DNA from: Actinomadura luteofluorescens
GTDB lineage: Bacteria > Actinomycetota > Actinomycetes > Streptosporangiales > Streptosporangiaceae
DNA length: 64,000 nt
Assembly (NCBI RefSeq): GCF_013409365.1
Contig: NZ_JACCBA010000001.1
Span: forward strand, 3,658,001-3,722,000
Reading direction: 5' to 3'
How positions within the stretch are numbered: position 1 is the stretch's first letter; every line of letters starts with the position of its first letter. The translations under genes were made by a program, and so were the position numbers. This document shows, one piece after another, positions 1 through 7,744 of this stretch. The notes beneath the pieces were generated by a model, which was not told the DNA's origin, did not search any database, and worked only from the letters and a program-made list of their open reading frames with translations.

Positions 1-2605
1 CTACGCCAAGACGCTCGCCGCGGAGTTCCCGGCGGAGGAGGCGCACGCCCGCTTCCGCGCGGTGATCTGCGCGGGGTTCGACGCCGGGCTCATCCCGTAC
101 GCCCGGATCTTCCCCGACCTGCGCACGCTGGCCCGCGCGGCGAAGATCAAGAAGCGGGACGAGGAGGAGTTCCTGGCGGAGCGGCTGCTGCGCGCCGGGC
201 TCATGCCCGTCGCGTCCCACCAGATCTGGGCGGCCGCCCGCGAACCGCTCGCCGCGGTGGCCCGACGCGACGACGCCCTGATGGAGCGGCTGATCGCCGC
301 CGAACCCGACTCCGCCCACCACGACGAGGAGAGCGGCGAGGAGGTCGCCGAGGAGATCCGGCAGATGTGGCTGGAGTGCCTGGCCGCGAGCGGCGCGGGG
401 GCGCACCTGTCGGCGCACTGGTTCGGCCACGACGGACGGGGGTGCGCGGCCGCCGTCCTGCTGGAGCTAGCCGACCAGGCGGGGGAGCGCCTCTTCCCGG
501 ACGCCGAGGTGGTGTACGGCGACGAGACCGACCCGGCGCTTCCGCCTCGCGACTACCGGAACATCCTTCCCCAGAACGAGATGGGCACCGACGCGCCCCG
601 CTGGTGGGGTTCGAACTTCGACGCGGGGCAGCAGGCCGCGGACGTGGCGTCCGGGCCGGAAGGACGCGACCGCTTCGCCGCCCTGCTCGACGCGTTCGTC
701 CGCGACATGGGGTACTACGGCAACGTCGACTACCCGGCCACGGTGAGAGCGCTCTGGGACCTGCCGGAGACCCGGGAGGTGCTCAGCGAAGCCGTCGAGG
801 GCTGGAAGGCCGACGCGGGCCGCCCGGACCTGCCCTTCCTCCACACCGCGCTGCAACGGCTGGTGCGGCTCACCGGCCGCAGCGGAGGTCTCCTCGACCT
901 GGAGCCCGGCGTCGCCGAGGGGCTCGACCCCGCCGACCCCGTGGACGCCCTGCTGGCGGCTCTGCGCGGCGGCATTCCCGCCGAACTGGGCGTGCCCGGT
1001 GACGGGACGCCGTCGAAGTCACCGAAAGCGGGCCGGACGATCATCCAGCACCTCGGGTACCTCACCGTCACCGAACGGTCCTGGCACGCCTACGCGTCCG
1101 TCAGCGGCGACGACTCCCTGGGGGTGAGGCTTCCCCAACTGCCCGACGGGATGCTGCCCTGGTACGACGGCGAGACCGCCGTCCTGTCACGGGTGAAGGA
1201 CGGCGTCTGGCAGTCCTTCCGGGTCGAGGGGCAGACGGGCCAGACCGTCGCGCTGACCCTGGACCCCGACACCGCCACCGCACGCCCCCAGGCGCCGGGG
1301 ACCGCCGAGGTGACGTTCCCGGGCGCCGCCGGGCCGAGCGAGGTCCGGTCGGGCCGCGGCGCGATCACGGTCACCGCCCCCGACGGGACCCGGACGGCCC
1401 GGCTGCCCTTCTCACCCGTCATGAGCACCAAGGGCGGGCTCGTGCCGCCGCCCGGCTGGTGGCCGCGGCGGGACCCGGCGGACCCGGCCGGGTCGGCGGC
1501 GCTGCGGCGGCTCGGCCGCGAGGGGGCGGCGCGCCTGCTGGAGGCGGCGCTGGCCGGACCGCGCGCGGCCGCCGGCGCGCTGGAGGCCGTGCTGCCCGAG
1601 GTGACCGCGCCGCCCCTGCGCGACGGCGTCCTCGCGGCGGCCCGCACCGCGGCCGAGTGCCTCCTTCTGGCGATCGAGGTGCGGAACCGGATCGGCCGTC
1701 CCCAGCCTCCGGCGCTGCCCGCGCTGGTCTCACCGGCCACCGGGCTCCCCTTCGAGCGCACCGCGGCGCAGACGAGATGGCTCGTGCGCCAGCGCCTCAT
1801 CGCCCGCGCGCTGGAGTCGGCGACGAACGACGAGCCCGAGGCCGGCGAGCCCTACCTCGTCCGGACGGTCTCCCTGCCGCCCCGGGCCTACGTGGGCGTC
1901 GAGCCGGACACCCTGGCGGGCTACGCGCTCCCGGCCGTCCTGCCGTGGACTCCTGACTCGCAGCGCGAACGCATCCTCGACGTCCTGCGCCTCTGGGCCA
2001 ACGCTCCGATCGGCGACGGCACGGGCTCCTGCCGGATGCTGCGCCTCACTCCGGCGGGCGCCGAGGGGCAGACCCGCGCCGAACACCAGATGGTCGACAG
2101 GCGGCTGGAGAAGGAGGCGCCCGGGGAGCTCTGGCGCACCCCCGGCGGCGCCCTGCTGATCCTGGACTACCAGCGGCGCGACCGGACCGCGACGGCCGTG
2201 GAGTACGCGCCCGGAGGCGAGTTCGACCAGGACGGGCCGCCCGGCTGGCAGGCGGCCCGGGCCCCGGTTCCCTGCTGGGGCGACGCCGACCGCGTCGTCC
2301 GGCTCATCCGGTTGCTGGCCGATCGCGGCCCCGCGCCCATCGATGCCGCCGCCACCGTCCGCGATCTGGCGGAACGTGCGGGATTCGGGTTGGCGGACGC
2401 CGTCGCGGTCTGCCGGTTCCCCGCCGACATCCTGGACGAAGACGTCTCCGCGACCGGCGCCACGGTCCCCTACCCCATGCGGGACGCGGTAAGGGAACGC
2501 CTACTGCCCGACAACCCGGCCGACCTCTGGACCACGGGCCTCGACGTGGACGCGGCAGCCGACTGGTGGCGCACCCACGGCGAGACCAAGCCCGCAAAGC
2601 CGTGA
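1..2605 (+). CDS. Large protein of unknown function, 5' end outside window
   Basis: The frame is open from base 2, so the gene begins upstream of the window; the GTG at 62 is internal. About 867 residues are visible, soluble in appearance, with no signal peptide or membrane segment. I recognise no catalytic motif. The middle (around residues 340-430 of the visible part) is beta-rich and ends in a short Pro/Gly linker; the C-terminal third is alpha-helical and Arg/Ala-rich. The C-terminus looks like a winged-helix-type segment (…TVRDLAERAGF…) but this is only an impression. It converges on the propeller gene across a strong hairpin. It may be functionally tied to the DUF4132 gene nearby, which is a guess from proximity. 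Confidence 0.75.
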   Translation, partial: YAKTLAAEFPAEEAHARFRAVICAGFDAGLIPYARIFPDLRTLARAAKIKKRDEEEFLAERLLRAGLMPVASHQIWAAAREPLAAVARRDDALMERLIAAEPDSAHHDEESGEEVAEEIRQMWLECLAASGAGAHLSAHWFGHDGRGCAAAVLLELADQAGERLFPDAEVVYGDETDPALPPRDYRNILPQNEMGTDAPRWWGSNFDAGQQAADVASGPEGRDRFAALLDAFVRDMGYYGNVDYPATVRALWDLPETREVLSEAVEGWKADAGRPDLPFLHTALQRLVRLTGRSGGLLDLEPGVAEGLDPADPVDALLAALRGGIPAELGVPGDGTPSKSPKAGRTIIQHLGYLTVTERSWHAYASVSGDDSLGVRLPQLPDGMLPWYDGETAVLSRVKDGVWQSFRVEGQTGQTVALTLDPDTATARPQAPGTAEVTFPGAAGPSEVRSGRGAITVTAPDGTRTARLPFSPVMSTKGGLVPPPGWWPRRDPADPAGSAALRRLGREGAARLLEAALAGPRAAAGALEAVLPEVTAPPLRDGVLAAARTAAECLLLAIEVRNRIGRPQPPALPALVSPATGLPFERTAAQTRWLVRQRLIARALESATNDEPEAGEPYLVRTVSLPPRAYVGVEPDTLAGYALPAVLPWTPDSQRERILDVLRLWANAPIGDGTGSCRMLRLTPAGAEGQTRAEHQMVDRRLEKEAPGELWRTPGGALLILDYQRRDRTATAVEYAPGGEFDQDGPPGWQAARAPVPCWGDADRVVRLIRLLADRGPAPIDAAATVRDLAERAGFGLADAVAVCRFPADILDEDVSATGATVPYPMRDAVRERLLPDNPADLWTTGLDVDAAADWWRTHGETKPAKP

Positions 2606-2711
2606 CCTAGGGCCTTTCTCGAAGTGGCCTCGGCCACGCACGCGAAAGCGTGACCTGCCCGGTGCCGCGAAGCCAGAGGCGAGCGAAGTGGGCCGGGACT
2701 GAAACAGGCCG

Positions 2712-2742
2712 GCGGCCCGCACGCGATGTGCGTGCGGGCCGC
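2712..2742. terminator. Bidirectional hairpin terminator
   Basis: A perfect 13-bp stem (GCGGCCCGCACGC at 2712-2724 with its complement at 2730-2742) and a 5-base loop GATGT lie between two convergent genes. There is no clear U-tract, as is common in high-GC actinobacteria. It should end transcription from both sides. Confidence 0.75.
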
Positions 2743-2764
2743 TTCTGTCAGTCGTTCCGACCCG

Positions 2765-4108
2765 TCACGCCCGGGTGCTGACGAAGGCGTCACCAGAGCC
2801 GTTGGTGTCGTTGGCCACGAGGTTGGACGCGGCCGACCCGAACAGGACGGTGCGCCCGTCGCCGCTGATCCCCATGGCCTCGCTGCGGCCGTCGCCCTGC
2901 TCGCCCGTGGCGCTCACGGACACCCGCGTCGTCGCCTGGGTCAGCAGGTCCGTGACGAGGACATCGATCTTTTCGTTCGTGTCCTCATCCGGGGTCAGGT
3001 TCGTGGCGCGCGACTCGTACGTGACGAAGCGTCCGTTCGCGCTCATCGAGGGCCACGCGCTGTCACCGTTGCCCGGAGCGCCTCCAGTGCCGACGCTGAC
3101 CTGCCGGGTCGTGCCGCTCCGCAGGTCCCGGCGGTACACGTGGGAGGTCCCGTCGTCGGATGCGCCGCCGAAGGCGACGTAGCGGCCGTCCGCGCTGATC
3201 GAGGGTGAACCACTGCCCAGCGTGAACTGCTCGCCCGGCACGGTGAGGCTCGCCCGCGTGGTCGTCAGGGCCGTCCGGTCCCGGACGAACACGTCATACG
3301 TGTCGTTGGTGTCGTCCGGGACGGCGTTCGAGGCCTTCGACGTGAACGCGACGTAGCGGCCGTCCGCGCTGATCGACGGCTCGCTGCTGGACTCCCAGAG
3401 CGGTTCGCCGGCGGTGCTCAGGCTGACCGCTTCGGTGGTTCCCGCCGCCACATCCCGGAGGTAGACGTTGTGGTAGCCGTTGTCGACCCCGGGCACGAGG
3501 TTCACCGAACTGGAACTGAAGGCGACATAGCGGCCGTCGGCGCTCACCGACGGCGAGTACGCCGCGGAATTTCCCTGGTCCTCGTCGCTGTCGACGTGCA
3601 GGTTGGTCACGGCACCGGTCCACCGGTCCTTCAGGAAGACGTCGTACGTCCCGTTGGCGTCGCCGGCCACCAGATTGGAGGCCTGCGAGGTGAACGCGAC
3701 GTAGCGGCCGTCCGCGCTGATCGAGGGGTCGGAGCTTTTCCCGTTCCCCTCCGCGCCCGTGCCGGAGACGCTCAGCCTCTCGGTCCTGCGCGTCCAGCGG
3801 TCGCGCATGAAGACGTCCGGTACGCCGTTGGTGTCGCCGGGCACGAGGTCGGTGGCCGCGGAAGTGAACACGATGTAGCGGCCATTGCCGCTCACAGCGC
3901 CACCCCACCTGGACCAGTCCGAGTCCAGCCCGCTGTCGGCGTTCCCCTCCGCGCCGGCGCTGCTGACACTGACCCGGCTGAGCGAGAGGACGGGGTCCGC
4001 TGCCACTCCCGACTCAGCGCCGGCGGCCTGAGCCAGCGCGATCTGCATCGTTACAGCAATGGCCGCCATGGGTAGAACAATGTGTGCGCCGAGCCCGCGT
4101 CGCGGCAT
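2765..4108 (-). CDS. Secreted seven-bladed WD40/PD40-like beta-propeller protein
   Basis: 447 residues. The N-terminus has a basic stretch, a hydrophobic core (VLPMAAIAVTMQIALAQAAG) and an Ala-rich cleavage region, i.e. a Sec signal peptide. After it come seven copies of a roughly 50-residue repeat of the form SADGRYVAFTS…NLVPGDTNG…DVFVRD, as in TolB/PD40-type propellers. No peptidase or other catalytic domain is attached, so a binding or scaffolding role outside the membrane is the safest inference. The ATG at 4108 has a GAGGAG ribosome site about 8 bases upstream. It is transcribed alone, toward the hairpin at 2712-2742. Confidence 0.85.
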   Translation of the reverse strand: MPRRGLGAHIVLPMAAIAVTMQIALAQAAGAESGVAADPVLSLSRVSVSSAGAEGNADSGLDSDWSRWGGAVSGNGRYIVFTSAATDLVPGDTNGVPDVFMRDRWTRRTERLSVSGTGAEGNGKSSDPSISADGRYVAFTSQASNLVAGDANGTYDVFLKDRWTGAVTNLHVDSDEDQGNSAAYSPSVSADGRYVAFSSSSVNLVPGVDNGYHNVYLRDVAAGTTEAVSLSTAGEPLWESSSEPSISADGRYVAFTSKASNAVPDDTNDTYDVFVRDRTALTTTRASLTVPGEQFTLGSGSPSISADGRYVAFGGASDDGTSHVYRRDLRSGTTRQVSVGTGGAPGNGDSAWPSMSANGRFVTYESRATNLTPDEDTNEKIDVLVTDLLTQATTRVSVSATGEQGDGRSEAMGISGDGRTVLFGSAASNLVANDTNGSGDAFVSTRA

Positions 4109-4268
4109 GCATCCATCTCCTCACAGTGGGTGTGATCATGCATTGACAACTGCTTGACGCATGTGCGGGGCGAACGGATTACAGCACCGCTGGAAAAGCC
4201 ATTCGCCGGGCTCGATAAGTGCGCGAGACCCGTTTCGCGGAGGGGCTTCGATTTGTCAGGGCGCCGGT

Positions 4269-6488
4269 TCACTCGGTGAGGCGGTGCAGGTCGGCGATGA
4301 CCTCGGAGGCGGCGACGGGGTCGAGTTCGCCGAAGGCGAGCGGACTGCCGGAGTGGCGGCCCGTCATGAGCATGACGCGGCCGATGTGCTGCTCGGCATG
4401 CTCCTCGGGGTCGAAGACGCGGATGCCGGGCTCGAAGGTGACCATCACGTGCCGGTCGTCCGGGGTCATGCGCATGATCTGCCGGCGGAAACCGCCGGTC
4501 TCCTTCTCGCCGATCTCCCAGCCGCGCGACGTCATGCCGAGGATCCTGCCGAAGTGGACGGTGCCGCCCTCGAAGCGCCGCAGGCGGTCGCCGCCCCGTT
4601 CGTCCTCCCGGAGGGTGTGGACGGGACGCCCGAGCTGCGGGAACGGCTGCAGGATCTCGTAGTCGGCGAGGATCGCGGCCCAGGCTCGGACGGCGGCCTC
4701 GCCGAGGACGAGCGGGTGCGGCAGCGCGACCTGGACGTCGCCGGGAAGCGTGAAGGCGTCCTCGTGGACGTCGGCGAGGGTCCCGTCCTCGGCCACCCGG
4801 AACGTGTCCGCGCCGGCCGACCACACCAGGCGGCGGGCGAGGTGGCGCATCAGCGGATGCTCGACGAACAGGGAGGCGAACTCTCCGGCCGTCCAGGTGC
4901 GCCCGGCCGCCATCGCCGCCTCCAGGCGCCTGATCTGGTCCGCGGCGACCGTGCGGACCTCCTTCTTGAGGCCGGTGAAGCGTGCGTGGGCCGCGGGGGC
5001 GAGGGCGGCGTCGTCCTTGACGCCCGGTTTCGGCAGCGTCTTGCGGGGCTTGCCGCTCTCGTCGGCGACGAAGGGTCTGAGCTCCTCGTCGAAGCCCACC
5101 ACGAAGCGGCGCGGCCCGTAGTCGAGCGTCAGGGAGCCGTCGGCGTCCAGGCCCAGATCGGGGACGAGCCGGTCGGCGAGCTGCTCCTGGGTGAGCCCGC
5201 GCCGTTCGGCGGCGTACTTCAGCAGCTCCCGCGCGGACCGCCCGATCCACTTCTGGTCCTCGGCCTTGTTCGCGAGCCGGTCGAGATGGCGGAGCGCCGG
5301 GTCGGTGCCGAGCCGGTGGAACAGGTTCAGCGCGGACTGCCCGCCCGCCTCCCACACGTAGGCCCTGGACCACCGTGCGACGATCGGCGCGAGCCGGTCG
5401 GCGGTCCCCTCGTCGCCGAACTCGGCCAGGGCGTACTGCACACCGGGCGACGCCCACAGCCTGGGATGGCGGTCGGCCTCGTAGAGGGCCCAGGCGAACT
5501 CGGCGAGCGACTCCGGGTCGAGAGGGGCGACGACCAAGGGCACGCCGGGGTACGGCTTGTGCTTCTCCGAGATGGACAGCATCGTCAGCAGATGCCGGGT
5601 CGCGGCCAAGGGGAGCGCCTGCCGGCGCTGGCGGAGCAGGAGCCGCGGCAGCTTCTCGGGGTCCCAGCCCTCCGGGAGGTCGGGCAGCGGATCGGGGTAC
5701 ACGTCGAGCGGGTCGGTGCGCAGCCGCGAGACCGCCTGCACCGCCTCGTCCCCGTAGTACCTGGCGGCCTCCACGAGGACGTCGTGGCCGTGCCGTTCCG
5801 CGACCCAGCGCAGCGCCGCCTCGGCGCGATCCCGCTTGGGGCCCGGCTTGCGCAGCGCGTCCGGGATCGTCAGCCGGACGGCCTCCACCCCGTGCACCTC
5901 GTACCAGGCCTCCTGCGCATGGTTGCGCCCGTCGCCACCGAAGTCCTTGATCATGCCTTGGGCGACGGCGTGGTCCAGGAAGGGTTCGAGAGCGTAGACG
6001 CTCCATTTCTTCTTTTTCAGCTGGTGCATCACCAGCGGGTAAGCGGCCATCTCATAGCGCGCCACCGCACCCCTGTCGGCACTGACGTTCGAGAAGTCGG
6101 GGAAGGCGTCCCAGTAGCGTTCGTCCGCGAGCAGTTTCTCGCCGAGTTCGCGGGGCGCCTGCATGACGAGCCCTATGTAGAGGCGCTCGAACCGCGACTT
6201 GGACTGCCACTCGCGCGGCTTCCACAGTTGAAGAGCGTCGCCGCTGGCGAAGAACGCGGCGAGTTCGTCCCAGTCGGTGTCCTCTGGCATGCGCGCCTGC
6301 CCGTACTTGTACGGGGCCTCCAGCCACTCCTCCCGCCGGCCGGGCGCCCAGCGGACGAGGGTCGGCTCTTTCGGCGGCTTCAGCTTGAGGACGACCGGTT
6401 CCCTCGTCCCGCCGGCCCAGGGCGGCTGGACGAGCAGGGCGGGCAGAGCGGCGGCGGGGGCGTCCTCAACGTGTGGATCTCGGCTCAT
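4269..6488 (-). CDS. DUF4132 domain-containing protein
   Basis: 739 residues, soluble. The C-terminal 200 residues carry the DUF4132 hallmarks: GRILGMTSRGWEIG…, a conserved RRQIMRMTPDDRHV strand and a final ELDPVAASEVIADLH helix. The preceding part is a long alpha-helical HEAT-like region rich in Leu/Arg. The biochemical role of the family is not established; members occur near WGR-domain and regulatory proteins (MolR-like in E. coli). The GAGG ribosome site abuts the ATG at 6488, so the start is uncertain, but the next in-frame Met is about 68 residues further in. A TetR gene lies 51 bases upstream on the same strand and may control it. Confidence 0.8.
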   Translation of the reverse strand: MSRDPHVEDAPAAALPALLVQPPWAGGTREPVVLKLKPPKEPTLVRWAPGRREEWLEAPYKYGQARMPEDTDWDELAAFFASGDALQLWKPREWQSKSRFERLYIGLVMQAPRELGEKLLADERYWDAFPDFSNVSADRGAVARYEMAAYPLVMHQLKKKKWSVYALEPFLDHAVAQGMIKDFGGDGRNHAQEAWYEVHGVEAVRLTIPDALRKPGPKRDRAEAALRWVAERHGHDVLVEAARYYGDEAVQAVSRLRTDPLDVYPDPLPDLPEGWDPEKLPRLLLRQRRQALPLAATRHLLTMLSISEKHKPYPGVPLVVAPLDPESLAEFAWALYEADRHPRLWASPGVQYALAEFGDEGTADRLAPIVARWSRAYVWEAGGQSALNLFHRLGTDPALRHLDRLANKAEDQKWIGRSARELLKYAAERRGLTQEQLADRLVPDLGLDADGSLTLDYGPRRFVVGFDEELRPFVADESGKPRKTLPKPGVKDDAALAPAAHARFTGLKKEVRTVAADQIRRLEAAMAAGRTWTAGEFASLFVEHPLMRHLARRLVWSAGADTFRVAEDGTLADVHEDAFTLPGDVQVALPHPLVLGEAAVRAWAAILADYEILQPFPQLGRPVHTLREDERGGDRLRRFEGGTVHFGRILGMTSRGWEIGEKETGGFRRQIMRMTPDDRHVMVTFEPGIRVFDPEEHAEQHIGRVMLMTGRHSGSPLAFGELDPVAASEVIADLHRLTE

Positions 6489-6539
6489 CCTCGTGATTAT
6501 TCCGGCCGGCGGGCGTCCCGGATCACCGCTTCCGGGGGC

Positions 6540-7121
6540 TCAGAGGGCGCTGCGCTCCAGCATGTCGTGCATGTAGGCGCGGAAGCGGCGAAGGGTCGGC
6601 GGGTGGTCCGCGAAGCGCCGCTCGCCGTCCGTGTCGACGATGCCCACGTGGATGAACCCGTTCACGATCCAGATGATGTTCCAGAGGCCGAGTTCGAGGT
6701 CGTAGTCGGCGCGCACCGCGCCCCTGAACATCTCGACCACGGCGGCGATCAACGGGCGGTACAGGCTCTCGACGTCCTGCACGTCGGCCGCGTCCCGGAG
6801 CCAGCGGTGCACCCACAGGGCCCGCATCTCCGGATGGGCCACCGAGTAGTCCAGGTACCGGTCGACCAGCGTGTGCAGGCCGGGCAGGTCGGGCGGGACG
6901 CGTTCCATCACGGCCCTCATGTGGGCGGCCTCGGCGTTGTAGTACCGGTTCATCACCTCCAGGTAGATCTGCCGCTTGTCCCCCACGAGGCGGCTGATCT
7001 CCGGCGGGCTCATCCCGGCGACCTCCCCGATCATCTGCAACGTGGTCCCGTCGTATCCGAGTTGCACGAAGAGCCTGCCCGCCGCCTCGACGACCAGCTC
7101 GCGTTCCTCCTGGGCAGCCAC
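6540..7121 (-). CDS. TetR/AcrR family transcriptional regulator
   Basis: 193 residues from the GTG at 7121, chosen because GGGAGG lies 4 bases upstream (7125-7130) and because the helix-turn-helix begins right after it. The longer open frame to 7307 would run through the tandem repeats. The HTH is at residues 15-55 (GYDGTTLQMIGEVAGMSPPEISRLVGDKRQIYLEV). The rest is a helical ligand/dimer domain. It sits immediately upstream of the DUF4132 gene (51-base gap) and divergent from a small secreted protein. Autoregulation through the 17-bp repeats upstream is plausible but unproven. Confidence 0.88.
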   Translation of the reverse strand: MAAQEERELVVEAAGRLFVQLGYDGTTLQMIGEVAGMSPPEISRLVGDKRQIYLEVMNRYYNAEAAHMRAVMERVPPDLPGLHTLVDRYLDYSVAHPEMRALWVHRWLRDAADVQDVESLYRPLIAAVVEMFRGAVRADYDLELGLWNIIWIVNGFIHVGIVDTDGERRFADHPPTLRRFRAYMHDMLERSAL

Positions 7122-7185
7122 AGTCCCTCCCTTCGACGCCCCCCACATTCCGGTCGCACCTGCACAGATACCCACCGTCCGACCA

Positions 7186-7228
7186 GTGACGCCGTCCGTC
7201 CGGTGACGCCGTCCGTCCGGTGACGCCG
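7186..7228. repeat. 17-bp direct repeats, 2.5 copies, upstream of tetR
   Basis: GTGACGCCGTCCGTCCG occurs at 7186-7202 and 7203-7219, followed by the first nine bases again at 7220-7228. The array lies in the 284-base divergent space between the TetR gene and the small secreted-protein gene, 65 bases upstream of the TetR start. It may be a regulator binding array or simple slippage; the sequence is not an inverted repeat. Confidence 0.8.
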
Positions 7229-7405
7229 GGACGCGCCGAGAGACTCGACAGAGATCATTTACGGCACGGGACGCTCGCCTCATCACACTCCGTGATGGTT
7301 CTGTCACCTTGGCGCGAACGCAGGCGTGCCAGCAGGGCGATCGTCACTCAGCGGCCTGGTCCGTACCGTTGGGCTCCCCCCCCGTCACTTCCCCCCGGAG
7401 GACTC

Positions 7406-7744
7406 ATGAGGATGCCCTTACGCGCCGCGCTGACCGTCGCGGGCGCCGTTCTGGTGTCGGCCGCTCCCGCTCTCACTTTCGCGTCGGCGTCGACCGTCGG
7501 TGCGCGGGCCACCGGGACCTTCTTCTACCACTCCCCCGACTCGGGGGACGTGGAGATCGAGGACCCCGACAACGGCGAGTGCCGGCTGCTCTTGCAGGGC
7601 GCCACCAGCGCCGCCAACCGCACCGACGCCCGCGCCACCCTCTTCCTTGACCGGCTCTGCGAAGAACCGGCCGGCATCACCCTCAGTCCCGGCGAGGCCA
7701 GGACCTTCACGAGTCCTCTCCCGCACAGCGTCATGTTCGGGTGA
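7406..7744 (+). CDS. Small secreted protein of unknown function
   Basis: 112 residues from the ATG at 7406, selected for its CGGAGGA ribosome site at 7396-7402. A Sec signal peptide is clear (MRMPLRAALTVAGAVLVSAA, then PALTFASA). The mature part of about 85 residues is acidic, has two cysteines (…GECRLLL… and …DRLCEEP…) that could form one disulfide, and looks like a compact beta protein. I do not recognise the family. Its last 14 bases overlap the end of the convergent McrC-like gene. Longer open frame exists upstream to 7220 but lacks a ribosome site. Confidence 0.75.
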   Translation: MRMPLRAALTVAGAVLVSAAPALTFASASTVGARATGTFFYHSPDSGDVEIEDPDNGECRLLLQGATSAANRTDARATLFLDRLCEEPAGITLSPGEARTFTSPLPHSVMFG

